Assembly: GCA_963842455.1 (NCBI GenBank)
Contig: CAWJHE010000006.1
Location: 620,001-684,000, forward strand
Direction of reading: 5' to 3'
Source of the DNA: CAWJHE01 sp963842455
Lineage (GTDB): Bacteria > Chloroflexota > Anaerolineae > Anaerolineales > UBA4823
Length of the DNA: 64,000 nt
Each line of letters begins with the position of its first letter. Position 1 is the stretch's first letter. Made by a program: the position numbers and the translations under genes. Under the pieces are notes generated by a model, which saw only the letters and a list, made by a program, of their open reading frames with translations, was not told the origin of the DNA and made no database searches. This document shows positions 34,857 to 46,822 of the stretch, one piece after another.

Positions 34857-36095
34857 ATGTCAGACATCATCTTGACTTCCGAACAGCGCATCGTCCGAGA
34901 TGAAGCGCGCAAGTTTACTCGCGAGCATGTTTCCCGCCAGTTAATTCTGGACATGGATGCTGAGAAAATCAGCTACCCACGCGAATATATTCAGGGACTG
35001 GCTGCCCAGCGATTACTGGGGTTGCGTTTTCCCCAGGAATTTGGGGGGCGCGGCCTGGATTGGTCACATGAAGTCCTGGCGCTGGAAGAAATCGGCGTGC
35101 TGGGCGCCAGCCTGGCTTGCCTGTATTCTTTACCCTCCATTGTCGGTGAAGCTATCCACAGTTTTGGCACAAATGAGCAGAAAGAAAAGTATCTGCGAGC
35201 GATCATTTCGGGTCAAACGACTGTGGCAGAAGCCCTGACCGAACCGCGTGGCGGCTCGGATTTCTTCGGCGCTACGGTAACAGCCCAGCGACAAGGTGAC
35301 CATTACCTTTTGAATGGGCAAAAGCGTTTCATTGTGGGTGCAGAGGGGGCGGATTTGTTCCTGGTTTATGCTCGCACCCATCCAGATGTTTCAAGCCACC
35401 GGGCGATCAGCGCATTTTTGGTGGAACGCGGACAAGGCGTTGAAGTCCAACATGTTTATGGTCTGATGGGAACCCGGGGCGGGGGTACAGGCAGGGTTAC
35501 CTTTCGAGATGTGCAGGTGCCACTGGAAAACCTGGTGGGGATAGAAAACGGAGCTTATGATGTTTTCAACCAGATGATGATCCCGGAGAGAATGACCAGC
35601 GCGGCCGGCGCTCTCGGTCTGGCTCGAGCTGCCCTGGAAATTGCGGCGCGTTATGCTGACCGCCGCAAAGCATTTGGTCAAAAGATACGAGAATTTCAGG
35701 GAGTCAGTTTCAAGATCGCGGATAGCCTGACACGCTTGGATGCAGCCCGCGCTCTCGTGCACCAAACCGCTCGCATTATTGATACGGTTGGCAATTCGAG
35801 CTATGTACGCCGGATGGTCTCGGAATCGAAGAAATTTGCTACGGAGACAGCCTGGGCGGTGGTCAATGACGCCATGCAGGTTATGGGCGGGATTGGCTAT
35901 ACCCATGTTTATCCCATTGAACGCCTGTTGCGAGATGCACGCCTGATGACCATTTGGACCGGCACCAACGAGATCATGAACCTGGTCATCCAACATGAAT
36001 ATTTTAAGGAGTTGCTATCCAGTCCAGTTTTAGCCAGGGATGTTGAGTCCGATGCGTTGGATGCAGATTTGGAAGGGGAGAAAGTTTACGAATAA
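34857..36095 (+). CDS. acyl-CoA dehydrogenase
   Basis: FAD enzyme of 412 residues that introduces a trans-2 double bond into acyl-CoA. Seen are TEPRGGSDFFGATVTA, GQKRFIVGAEGADLFLVYAR, RADRRKAFGQKI-like sequence (RYADRRKAFGQKIREFQGVS) and MQVMGGIGYTHVYPIERLLRDAR. The usual catalytic Glu of the YEGT motif is absent: the sequence is TIWTGTNEIMNLV. The base must therefore come from elsewhere, as in isovaleryl-CoA and long-chain dehydrogenases. The ATG at 34857 has AAGGA about eight bases upstream. No electron-transfer flavoprotein genes are nearby. It lies 78 bases after the deaminase. Confidence 0.9.
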   Translation: MSDIILTSEQRIVRDEARKFTREHVSRQLILDMDAEKISYPREYIQGLAAQRLLGLRFPQEFGGRGLDWSHEVLALEEIGVLGASLACLYSLPSIVGEAIHSFGTNEQKEKYLRAIISGQTTVAEALTEPRGGSDFFGATVTAQRQGDHYLLNGQKRFIVGAEGADLFLVYARTHPDVSSHRAISAFLVERGQGVEVQHVYGLMGTRGGGTGRVTFRDVQVPLENLVGIENGAYDVFNQMMIPERMTSAAGALGLARAALEIAARYADRRKAFGQKIREFQGVSFKIADSLTRLDAARALVHQTARIIDTVGNSSYVRRMVSESKKFATETAWAVVNDAMQVMGGIGYTHVYPIERLLRDARLMTIWTGTNEIMNLVIQHEYFKELLSSPVLARDVESDALDADLEGEKVYE

Positions 36096-36219
36096 CCAAT
36101 GGGATAAAGCATTGGATTTGGAATAATTACCTCTAAATGTTATTTTTTTCCTTCACTTCCAGGAAAGCTTTATCAAATTTATTGATCGAGCCGCGATTTC
36201 ATTCTAACTTATTACAATT

Positions 36220-36247
36220 TTGATAGATCAGTATCAATATTTATAGT
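36220..36247 (+). promoter_or_regulatory. promoter with overlapping palindrome, C39-like gene
   Basis: TTGATA (36220-36225), 16-base spacer, TATAGT (36242-36247). The -35 is also the left arm of the perfect palindrome TTGATA-GATCAG-TATCAA (36220-36237), a likely operator. A second TATAAT lies at 36266-36271. The rest of the 284-base gap (36096-36379) is AT-rich and empty. Confidence 0.5.
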
Positions 36248-36379
36248 AAACTCGTTTGTTTTAGCTATAATATTTGAAACGGTTGCTTTGGGTTGCTTGA
36301 ATGAGCAAGTTATTACCTATTTGTTCATTTTCACAGGTACCAACAAAATATCAAAACGCCTCACTGAAGGAGAAAAAAG

Positions 36380-38354
36380 ATGATAGGTAAGGTTTTGGTA
36401 AAGAGTATGATTCGGCTGGGATTGTTGCTGCTGATTGGATTGATTTTCTCCTTCACGACTTTTGCAGGTAATATAACTTACGCTCATGACGTTCCGTTGG
36501 CTACTCCCACTATTAATCCAAAACTGTTTCAGACTTCTCAAATTGAAGAGATTACCCCATATTATTCCATTGAGCATCTCACCATCACAGATGGCACACC
36601 GATCTCCGGACATATCATAAATGGACCTCCCAAACCACCTGCTGAATTTGCAGCCGAGCGAGCCGCCACGATCCTGCCCATAACCGATGCGACCATACTC
36701 CCAGAATTCCCATCTTATGATTGGGTTTTCGGGTGCTCGGCAGTCTCCAGCGCTATGATTGCTGGCTATTATGACCGCAATGCATACCCCAATATGTACT
36801 CCGGCCCAACGAATGGCGGCGTGATGCCGGTGACCGATACTTCCTGGCCTACGTGGTTAGATGGTTATGATCGCTATCCAAATAACCCCCTGATTGCTTC
36901 TCATAATGGAGTGGATGGGAGAACCATACGTGGTTCGATCGATGATTACTGGGTAAGGTATGGGAGTTATGCGAGTGACCCTTATATCACTAATTCCTGG
37001 CCCCAGCATACCTGGGGAACAGCGATGGGTGATTATATGAAAACAAGCCAGTCTAACACGAGTAATCCGGACGGTAGCACAACTTTTTATACATATACCA
37101 GTTCCAGCGATAAACTTACCTGCAGCACCATGCAAAACGAAGGTGTGGCAAACAAAGATGGTACTTACGGTAGGAAGCTCTTTTATGAAGCCAGGGGCTA
37201 TACGGTTACCGATTGTTTTAATCAGCCCACAGACAACTATATTATTGGGGGCTTTTCCCTGGCCAATTTCCAGGCAGAAATTAATGCCGGACATCCTGTT
37301 CTGCTTAACCTTGAAGGTCATTCGATCGTGGGTTATGGTTATAATGGCACGACGATTTACGTCCGCGACACCTGGGACAGTGATCCCAGCCATATTTATT
37401 CGATGATCTGGGGAGGCAGCTACCAAAGTATGCGGTTGGTATCCGTCAGTGTAGTCCATCTCGAGACGCCATTAGCGATTGAATACCGTGTGTTCTTGCC
37501 ATCGGTCATAACAGGCGTTGTGTCCAATCTGGCGCCAACCAACTTAACCATTTCGAATAGCAGCATCCAGGAGATCCAGCCTGTCAACACCGTTGTGGGT
37601 ACTCTTTCAACAGTTGATCCTGATGCATCGGATACATTCTCTTACAGCTTGGTGAGCGGCGCTGGAGATACGGATAATGCCTCTTTCAATATCTCTGGCG
37701 ATCAGCTGCGCTCCTCACAGGTTTATGATTATGAAACCAAAAACAGTTATTCTGTCCGCATTCGTTCGACAGATCAAGGTGGGTTATCTTTTGAGAAAGC
37801 ATTCCTGATCACGATCACGAATGCGGTTGAGGGTGGTATTATCAACGGTGATTTTGAGGCAGGGGTAACGGGTTGGGCGGAGTATTCATCACATGGTTGG
37901 GACATTATCATGTTAAGTAGTGAAATTGAAGGCCTCTATGCCCATAGTGGTAACTGGTTAGCTTATTTAGCAGGCGGCGACAGTGAAACTTCCTCGATAT
38001 CTCAATCTATTACAGTTCCATCAGGGATGAGTTATTTGCATTATTGGTATTGGATCGAATCGGATGAACTCGTGTGGTTATGACTATTTTCGGTTGAAGG
38101 TGGGCACGACAACCCTGATATCGCAAACCCTTTGTTCGAGCACAAACACTAACGGCTGGGTTCATGGCTCAATAAATCTTTCTTCATATGTTAATAGCAC
38201 TATCATTCTGAAATTTGAGGCAGCTACGGATAGTAGCATTCCCAGCTTAATCTTCCTGGATGATATCTACTTAGCCAGTACCGCAACAGCCTCGCCTGAG
38301 AGTTTTGATCCTGGTGCTCTGGACTCGGATTTCACATGGAAAGAAGACTGGTAA
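36380..38354 (+). CDS. secreted C39-like peptidase with cadherin-like and jelly-roll domains (one frame break)
   Basis: Start ATG 36380 with GGAG eight bases upstream. A signal peptide covers ~1-30. The catalytic domain has the cysteine in FGCSAVSSAMIAGYYDRN (~residue 118), the histidine in LEGHSIVGYGYN (~313) and an acidic residue in VRDTWDSDP, the C39-like papain-fold arrangement. A short FLPSVITG linker leads to a cadherin-type domain (~390-485: LAPTNLTISN, DPDASDTFSYSLVSG, YDYETKNSYSVRIRSTD). A C-terminal beta-sandwich follows (NGDFEAGVTGWAEYSSHGWD). The frame breaks near 38072. Dropping one base joins WIESDEL to CGYDYFRLKVG and gives 657 residues. Probably a secreted or surface cysteine peptidase. 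Confidence 0.78.
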
Positions 38355-38376
38355 GCGGGCTTACGCATGGACGAGG

Positions 38377-39531
38377 ATGTTTTTTGATTTGATGAGTGGC
38401 AATGAAAAAACTGTAGATTTGGTGATCATCGGGGCTGGACCTGCAGGCGTCTCAACAGCCTTACATCTGCTCGAGCTTGATCCGAGCTGGTCTCAGCGCA
38501 TGATCCTGATAGAGAAAGCTCAACACCCTCGGCATAAGTTATGTGGCGGAGGATTGACCTTTTTTGGTGCACGGATATTGAAGCGACTGGGGTTTAGCCT
38601 GCCATTACCGGCGCCTCATGTGGCTATCAATGATCTGCATTTCCGCTATCAACACAGGGTCTTCAGCGCGCACGGTTCACCTTTGGTGTTGGTTTTCCAG
38701 AGATCGGTTTTGGATGAATTCCTTGTCAACCAGGCTCGCCAGCGTGGAGTGATCATCCAGGAGCATGAGAAGGTCCTGTCTGTTACGCCTCAAACAGATG
38801 GCGTGCGGGTGGAGACTGAACGGGGTGTTTATTGGGCGAAAGCGGTGGTTGGGGCGGATGGCTCGAAGGGCATAACGCGCAGATTGGTTTGCAATGGCGC
38901 TGGCACATCACGTACGGCGCGCGCGCTGGAGGTCTTCCAGCCTGTGCAATCTTGGGGATTGTCTACTCAAACTCCCGAGATTGTTTTTGACTTCACACCC
39001 GTCCACCAGCAATTACAAGGGTATTTCTGGCAGATCCCTATGGAGCTTGATGGACTGTCCTATGAAAACCGGGGTGTTTACGATGCGCGTTTCTACTCTG
39101 ACAAAGATCGAGCAGCGCTCCCAGAAATCCTTACCACTTCTATTCGGAATCTGGACGATGAGCTGGACCGTTCCCAAATGGAGGGCCATCCCATCCATCT
39201 GTTCAGCCCGCGTAACCTTTTTTCCACCGAGCGCATGTTGCTGGTTGGTGATGCAGCCGGAGTCGATCCACTTTTGGGAGAGGGCATTGGTCCGGCTTTA
39301 GGATATGGCGCTGCAGCGGCTAGATCAATCCATCAAGCATTCATGCGAGAAGATTTTTCTTTCCGGGGTTACCGCCAGCAATTGTTGTTATCTTCTGTTG
39401 GCCGTTATCTCCTTATTCGCTATAGTATCGCCCGGATCAGTTACCGGTTCAGCCACCATCCCACATTTATGCGAGCCTTTTGGAGGGCGGCTGCATTGAT
39501 CGAGCATATTTTCCCAACGGTGAAGATCTGA
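38377..39531 (+). CDS. FAD-dependent oxidoreductase, geranylgeranyl-reductase family
   Basis: Flavoprotein of ~385 residues in the GGR/PHBH-like group that reduces isoprenoid chains or hydroxylates lipids. The N-terminal dinucleotide motif is LVIIGAGPAGVSTALHLLE. The family cysteine motif appears as KLCGGGLTF. VVGADGSKGITRR follows, and the second FAD motif is LLVGDAAGVDPLLGEGIGPAL, given as two short segments. The exact start is uncertain: ATG 38377 or 38392. Neither has a well-spaced ribosome site. It follows the C39-like gene by 22 bases and is convergent with the giant surface-protein gene. A lipid or menaquinone/carotenoid substrate is plausible. Confidence 0.82.
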   Translation: MFFDLMSGNEKTVDLVIIGAGPAGVSTALHLLELDPSWSQRMILIEKAQHPRHKLCGGGLTFFGARILKRLGFSLPLPAPHVAINDLHFRYQHRVFSAHGSPLVLVFQRSVLDEFLVNQARQRGVIIQEHEKVLSVTPQTDGVRVETERGVYWAKAVVGADGSKGITRRLVCNGAGTSRTARALEVFQPVQSWGLSTQTPEIVFDFTPVHQQLQGYFWQIPMELDGLSYENRGVYDARFYSDKDRAALPEILTTSIRNLDDELDRSQMEGHPIHLFSPRNLFSTERMLLVGDAAGVDPLLGEGIGPALGYGAAAARSIHQAFMREDFSFRGYRQQLLLSSVGRYLLIRYSIARISYRFSHHPTFMRAFWRAAALIEHIFPTVKI

Positions 39532-39542
39532 TCGGCGTAACG

Positions 39543-42500
39543 TCATCTTTCCATCAAAGGTAAGTACAAGTCAAACTGCTTTTCGGGCAGAATTACCAGG
39601 GTAACCGGGATGCTAACCGATTCCTGGATGGATGCGGTCTCCAGAGTTGGGCTTTGGACAGCCGGGAGTGTAAAGACCAGTATTTCTCCGGAGTATACGC
39701 CCGGCACCAAACCGGTTATATCCACCGATATGGCCAGATTTTCGTTTTCGCCTCCAGAGAAGCTAGAGAGCATGATCCAGCGTTGTGATGGGGTTGCATT
39801 CCAAATAAGATTTCCACCGCCGAAGTTTAGAATTTGAATGAACTCGCTATTACCGGGGTTGAAATTAACAGCTGCCGTGAAGTTGACCGTATTTGTGTTG
39901 ACAACCACCAACTTTGGTTCTTTATGGTAAGGTGGCTGCTCAACACCACACACATTGACGCCCCATTCAGCCTCTTCACCATCATAAAATTCATCGAGAT
40001 CGCTATCGGCATGCAAAGGGTTCGAACCCTGCTGGTATTCAGCCAGGTCATTTAACCCATCCAGGTCGGTATCATCCAGAGGGTTGCTGATCCCGAACAA
40101 CACCTCCCATTGATCGGGTATCAGGTCGTCATCATTATCCGTCGGATCGATAACCATTCGAACGATTGAAACACCAGGACTGATATCTCCCTGGTCCGTG
40201 TATGCATGCAAAGTGAAACGATAGTGTTGTCCTATTGTCAAGCCGGATAAGGAGAAATTCAAATCGCCAAGTGGGAGGATAATGGGGGATTTGCCTTCAT
40301 TTGCGATGCTCACCACATCCGGCAGCAGACAGCCTGCAGGCTCATAATAGAGCAGATAACCATCAGGCGTCCCAAATTCTGGGGGTTCCCAAGTCAGTGA
40401 GAGCCCGTTGAGATTGCCGCCGCCGTTGAAAAACCGCGGCGGTCCGATCCGCTCTACAGGTCCTTCTGGCATCTCGATTTCGATTGAGGCGCAGCCGCTA
40501 AGATTCCCGCTGGCGTCATAAGCCCGGATACAAACTTGCGTACTCACATTGTAGATCAAACCGCCCAGGCGAGCTTGCTGGAAGAAAGGCGCTTTCTCTT
40601 TCGACCTGGGCAAAACTCGTTGGAAGCGTGGAAACTTTGTAGCCAGATCCCATTCAGGAATGGTATATTCGATCAGGTAACCGGCTAGGTCTGGGGTGAG
40701 ATCATCACGATCCCATCGCACCACCATACCATTGATTGCGGCAAAAGACCCTACGTAATTGGGCACTGGGGGAGGGGTGGTGTCGTTCAGGGTTACCTTG
40801 CCAGGCGCCCAGGCGACGATATGCCCATTACTCTTCAAGTGGTCATCTAAACGAATGCCCACTCGGTACTCCCCTGAAGCGACTCCCTGTGTGTTCCAGG
40901 CATAACTGTTGGCGTTTGCCGCTATTTGGCTGGTGATCAAAGCCCCTTCCATGACAGGAGCGCCAACTTCTGCAGTGATCTGGTGGGTAAGATCATTGTA
41001 ACGGAAAACTACTAAACCGCCGCCGGCTGGGACGCTCAAAGGAATATTGGAGCCGCCTGGAACACCGTTTAATCCATAACTTTCTGTCCAGCTTTCATTC
41101 ACAGCAATCTTGTATTGCCAGTTGCCGGCTGGAATTTGCAGGCTGAGCTCATAAACTTGGTCTCCATCGGGATCTTTCATCCAACCCAACAGGTTATCTG
41201 GAGACCAATTACTTCCGCCTACTTCGGCCATCATATCACCCGCCAGGACGATGATCCGGTTATCTGGCCTGCTCAGGACGGTATGGTCGCGAGCATCATA
41301 ATAGAAATGAACTTCATCTCCATTTTGATTGACCTGGAAGGGGATATTATCGCCATCTGGCTCACCATCCAGACCATAATTTTCTAACCATGAGCCTCCC
41401 AAAGCGACTTTAAATTCCCAACTGCCAGCGGGTATGGCGGTTGTCACGAATTTCCAGACGCCATCCTGGTTATCGTCGCTCGCCTGGGTGCTCGTGTCGC
41501 TGGGCGACCAATCCGGTCCCAAACCACTGGCTGCCTGATAACTGCCTGGGAAAGTAACCGGTAGCTGGTTTGGTTTAGGGATGTTCAGAAACAGGAGAGT
41601 AGAAAAGCTCGGCTTTGATACTCGCCTCAAGGGGCTGCCCACCGCGACTGGCAGTCCAGCTTAAATTGACGATTCCAGATCCGTTCGGAACTGGCAATGT
41701 ATTCCACAGCACTGTGGGCGCTGGCGGATCTGCTGCAAACAGAAGACTGTAGTTATTGGTTGCGCCTGGCAACATATCATTGCCCACATTACTCAAGCGT
41801 AATTTCCAATCGCCCGTGGCTAAGGTTGAACCGCTGGCTGACCGGACACTAAACGTGATGCCCTTGGTTAGCTCGCCATCGCTGGGTGTGATGGTTACCC
41901 CGTGTGCAGCGGCATTGGCAGGTGTAATGATGGTATTGTCGGGTTTGATCAGGACAATATCCAAACTGCCGTTTTCCCAGCTTGCACTAAACATAGCTTT
42001 GCCTGTACCAACTGGCATTAGAAAGGGGCAGGTGTGGATAGAGGTACTGTAACCCCCACAGATATTTTGAGCCAGGTCGGGCGAAACCGTATCCAGGGTT
42101 GAAGTGATGGGTGGGATCAGGTACTGTTGATAATTTCCAGGAAAGACAATCTGGTTTGATGTGCCACCTTCTGCCAGCATAGGCGCTTGGGGGGCGGATC
42201 CGCCCCCAAACTGGTCGATTAATTTGTGGCTATTGGTGCCCAAGATTAAGTCGGGACCACCTGAATCGACGTAGAGTCCAACATCATAGCCAAACACTTC
42301 TATGCTTGCAGACATTCCCCATTTGTAGCTGGTACATCCAGAGGTTGTACAGAATTCTCCGAAGGCAACTTTTACAGAGATGCTGGCTGTAAAAGGCGGT
42401 AATTTGAAATATTTCTTATTGATCAATTCGCCTTTCGGAATTTTGACTGTGCCTTTTACTGTTCCCGTAAAATGAAAGCTGTTGTCATCCGGCAGCCAGG

Positions 42501-45500
42501 CATATTTGCTTTGCCAGCCTTGCCCAATCCAGCCATGCATCCCAAAGCTCCCGGATAAGAAACTGGTGTACTCCAGCTCGCCAGCAAATAAAACATCCAG
42601 ACGGGTTCCAGGCGACATCTAATTTAAGCGTTTTTGCGTTGACTATCCCGACCAACTTTCCCTGGGCTTGTAATGAGAACATGCCCTCTGTGTTGATGGT
42701 CACCGTGCCTTTTCCGTGGGTGAGGATATACTGGTCCATGGTCTGGAAACCGACGGTAAGCTTGATCTGTGTGGAATTCGGACCGACAGTCACCGTACCA
42801 CCAATCAAGTTGACGCCCACACCGGTACTACCCACCGGTATTCCAGGTTCTGGAATGGCCAGGGTCAGGGTTGCTTCCTGGAACTTGGTTTCACAAAGTT
42901 TAAATTCCATTTTTATCCAGGGCGGAGCCAGCCCCCCATCCCCCCCCAGGCTGGGCAGGGCAATATAGCCTACGCCGCGGATGACCGAAGTGATCGGACC
43001 GCCGGGTGTGCAAGCAGCGTGATCGATGACCACAGTTGCTTCCCAGGTGTCAAAGCTAAAAGTCTGACCGATGGCATTCGCAGCCTGCGGATGATCGGAA
43101 CTGAAGATGGAAAGTTGGCCTTGCTGGCTGATTAATACACTGCCAGCCTGGTCTTCAATATGAATATCTGGCAATTCCCAGGGTTTGACGCTCTTTTCGC
43201 CATCGCCATTCAGCCAATCGTAACCATTACTTGTATTCACTCTGCGAAGATCAAAACAACTTCTAGACTCTTCGCCTTCTTTGCAGCTTACCTGGTTTTC
43301 GGGTTGGCGCGGTCGCCCTGGAGGTTGGACTAGTGCTTGCCCTAAGGCGGTAGCACCACCTAGAGAAGCGGGGGCGGTGATACGTGCACCCGTCGCTCTG
43401 AATTGATAGGAATTCGGACCGCTGGTCGTTAAGAAGGAATCCAGAATGGGTAGCAGACCATCCGCTGTGTTGCCTTCCACCAAGCGCACCTCCAGGCTAG
43501 CCAGTTGGATCACTGGTGGCAAGGGCATCATTTGGGTTATGTCGGAAAGGAATGTGTAAGCGGGTTTTGCAGGTACGGAAGTATCCATATTTGGGTAAAG
43601 CACCCAATCGATCGTCCAACTGATCTCATAGACTGGTTGGTCGACCTCGACCATGATTCGTGCACTCAAAACGCCTGAAGCATGGGCTCGAAGGTCGGAA
43701 ATTGCAATGCGCTCGCTGTTCGGCGTTAACGAAAATTGCGATTTCCAGTACTGGTCAAATGGCAGGACATTGCGGCGTGTGTTTGCAAGTGGCGCCAGAT
43801 CGCCATTGGCAGCCATCACGACGATCCCATCCTGCATCCCTGAAGGCAGCGGGTAGAAACCTGTATCGCCATAAATAAAGCCGGGTGCATACTTGCCGCG
43901 TTTGTCAGCTGGATTAAAGTTGTGGACAGGTACAGCTAATCCGACTCCGCTTTCTGGTGTGGTGATTAGTTGACCTGCTTGCCGGCAAACACTGCCCTGC
44001 CCGACAAAAATATAGGTTCCATAAATACTTGATGCCGAAGATTCAATGATTGGAGCTCCTGCGCCTTCGTTGGTGGTACACCAATCAACGCCAGGAGATG
44101 GATTGTTGACAAATCCGCCTTCACTATGGATGATCAGATTCCCGCCAGCTTCGAATGGCATGACCTTGGAGGGGGGAGGGCTGTTATCGGGCAATTTCAA
44201 AGGCTGGCAGTTGATACCCTGGCTTTGAAATTTAACAGAAGGGATGGAGCCTTTAGCGCACACCAGAATTTCGATACTTCCGAGGTATAAAGCTGGATAA
44301 TCTGGGCGCAGGCTATCGTGAAATGGACGTTCCTGGTTGATCACTGCTAAAGACCATGAGCCGGTTTTGGGGATATTGCCAATTGAGAGAGAGCGAAGTG
44401 CATCGCCGACCGGCTGGAAGCCCCGATTCACCCGGTTGTCATCTGCGCCAATCACAGCACCTTGTTTCGTGGAGCCATCTCCTGGTTCGAGCAAAACGAT
44501 TTCTAACGCAGGAGAGAGATCAGCTTTAATCAGTACATTATCCCCCTCATTAAACTGAAATTCCACCATTTCTGCCAGCCTGTCAGCAGAAAAATTAATC
44601 GGGACTGACGTCCATGCGCTGTAAGTTAAGTTGGTTGCGAAAGCTTCAATATATTCGATACGGTAATTCCGGTCTAAGTCAATCTGGAAATCATTCTCGG
44701 AGGAACTGGTTACATTCACGCGTAAATCTGCTACCGAGATTGTGCTAGCGTGATGGTCGTCGATGGCGATGAATGTGGTTTTATCAGGACCCTGTGATGC
44801 CGCGCTCGTTAGAGAAGGCTGCCCTTCATTGGGCGAATAATCCACTAATTCAAGCCCGACACGAGCAGGTGTACCTGGATCGTCTTCGATATAATCATGG
44901 TTGCCGCGAGCAGCAACCATGCGCCAGACAGGACTCCCAGCCTGGATACCCAGGTCATACTGGTGATCGGTATCTTCAAAGACATCATCCAGGTAACTGG
45001 GAACCCCGGGTGTGTTCAACAGGTTATCACCGATGGTTAACGGCAATTCGTCGTATTCTACGAGCAATTGGATGGAACCGGCAGGCAAATCAAACCAGAT
45101 ACAATTAGGAACTTCCGTGTAGGATGTATTCAATTGAGCTTTGTTATTGTAACCGAAGGTATACGGACCAGCTTGAGGGCAGATCGTTGTATAGCCAGAT
45201 GGTTTGACGAATTGCAGCATAAAAGTTGGCGCTGGTCGATTGACTTGGGTTTTATACCAATTGTCATACCAGTTTTGAATCTGGTTGGTGACATCAAATT
45301 CTGTCGGGTAGGTTTGGGTTGTTCCGGAAGCAGGACCTGCCTTCAGGGGTTTGGTATCTAATTTAACACCTAGAGGGCTGTTGTCCCAATTGTAACTGGC
45401 CGTTGTTAGCAGGCGGTCATCATGAATTGAAAATTGATTGGTGCAAGAAGGATCATTCGGGCAGGCTCCCAGATAGTATAAATCCGTCTTTTTTTCGATA

Positions 45501-46822
45501 ACTTTGTGCTCCCAATCCACGGGTGAATTGGTGTAAATGGGCATGGCTTCCCCTGGCAAGCTTGGAGTCACGATCAGGGTAGCTTGTTTAACCTGGATTG
45601 GACTGGGATGATGGCTGATCAGTGCTGGCAGGCTGTTGAACTGGATATACCCGCGGGTCTCTGTGTTCCAATCTGGCAGATGGGCGCCCAGGCGAATCCC
45701 GCCCATCGAATAATCTTTCAATCCAGTACTGCGCACCCAAGCCATACCATCAGCATAGCCAGTGCTCTTGACAACTTTCATGGTTGGGTCAAGCACTACG
45801 GGGTAACTGCGTTGCGGATCGGTCCACCAGCTCCAGGGGGTTCGCAGACCAATCGTCCATGAATTCGGTGCGGGACCAGGACTGACGGAATAGTTGCCCA
45901 ATATTGATTGCGATGGGTTGTTTTTTTCGAAAGCCAGAACAGGCTCGAAGACGAGCACGGGAGTGCCATCCTCCTTCCTGACTTGCAAGGTTTGCACCGG
46001 TTGATTTTCGTTTTGGATGGGTTGATCATCAGCCCACAAGCTGGCGCCGGGGAATAACTCCAGGGTCGCCTGTAGTTCGAGAGATTGCAATGCTTCTTTT
46101 TGGGGAGCAGGCGCCTGGTTCAACACCAAGACATGCTCAAGACTTTCAGATGTACTGATCAATTGTTCTTCCAGGCTGGGATCGTCCCATCCGTTTGTGT
46201 AGGTCAGAACCTGGTTGCTTGCATTCAATATGGCAAATTCTTGGGGCTCTAATAGCGCCTCGGAAAGCATAATTGCTTTGCCGTTGGGGGGCACAGCCAC
46301 CAGAGAATGGGCTTCCCAGGAAAACGCTATTTCACCGATGGCAGCTGAAAGCCAGGCTTCCTGCCGTCCAACCCTGCTCTGAATAGCATTCTGAACTACG
46401 ATATAGCTGTCATCCGCTTGGATAAAGCTCGGGTCTGAAACCTGCCACTTCCCTTCTGTATCCTGGTAGTGTATGGGTTCCGTGCTCATGAGAGCCGCAT
46501 ATTGCTTGTCGGCGACCTGGTAAATGGCGCTGCTGGATGTACGATATTCGCTTAACTCCTTGGCTCCGCTCAGCAGAGCTGGAAAATCTCTTGTTTTATT
46601 TATTGATGGAGATGGTTCTACCAACGCATCCAGATTGCTCGGGTTTAGGACTGCAGATTCTGGATGGATTATTTTATTCTCAAGGGTAATGGGGGATTGA
46701 GTCAAAAACATGGATTGGTTGCTCAAGAACAACAGGATCAAGAGCAAATTCACTCCCCTGGGATGGATGAAACTGAACAGACCACGGAGAAAATTTCTTT
46801 GCCAGACAGAGTGACTATTCAT
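39543..46822 (-). CDS. giant secreted multidomain surface protein (two frame breaks)
   Basis: Three overlapping frames (46822-42485, 42618-41575, 41642-39543) join if one base is dropped from two GGG runs on +: 42603-42605 (giving WNRLDVLFAGELEY) and 41578-41580 (giving EHPKPNQLPVTFPG). The corrected length is 2,425 residues. The start has AGAGG five bases upstream and an N-terminal hydrophobic segment (LLLILLFLSNQSMF). The first ~560 residues resemble Rhs/DNRLRE-type surface proteins (WWTDPQRSYPVVLDPTMKV; RGYIQFNSLP). Near 1755-1935 are two X25-type domains of pullulanases (IPAGSWEFKVALGGSWLENY; IPAGNWQYKIAVNESWTESY). Fibronectin-III-like modules follow, then Ca-binding thrombospondin type-3 repeats (DNDDDLIPDQWE; DTDLDGLNDLAEYQQGSNPL). 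The C terminus is LYLPLMER. Likely cell-surface; function unknown. Confidence 0.75.

Noticed and set aside
35391..35996. 201-residue minus-strand frame opposite acyl-CoA dehydrogenase
   Set aside because: Antisense shadow; the plus strand carries the family motifs.
36857..37459. 200-residue minus-strand frame opposite the C39-like gene
   Set aside because: Antisense shadow.
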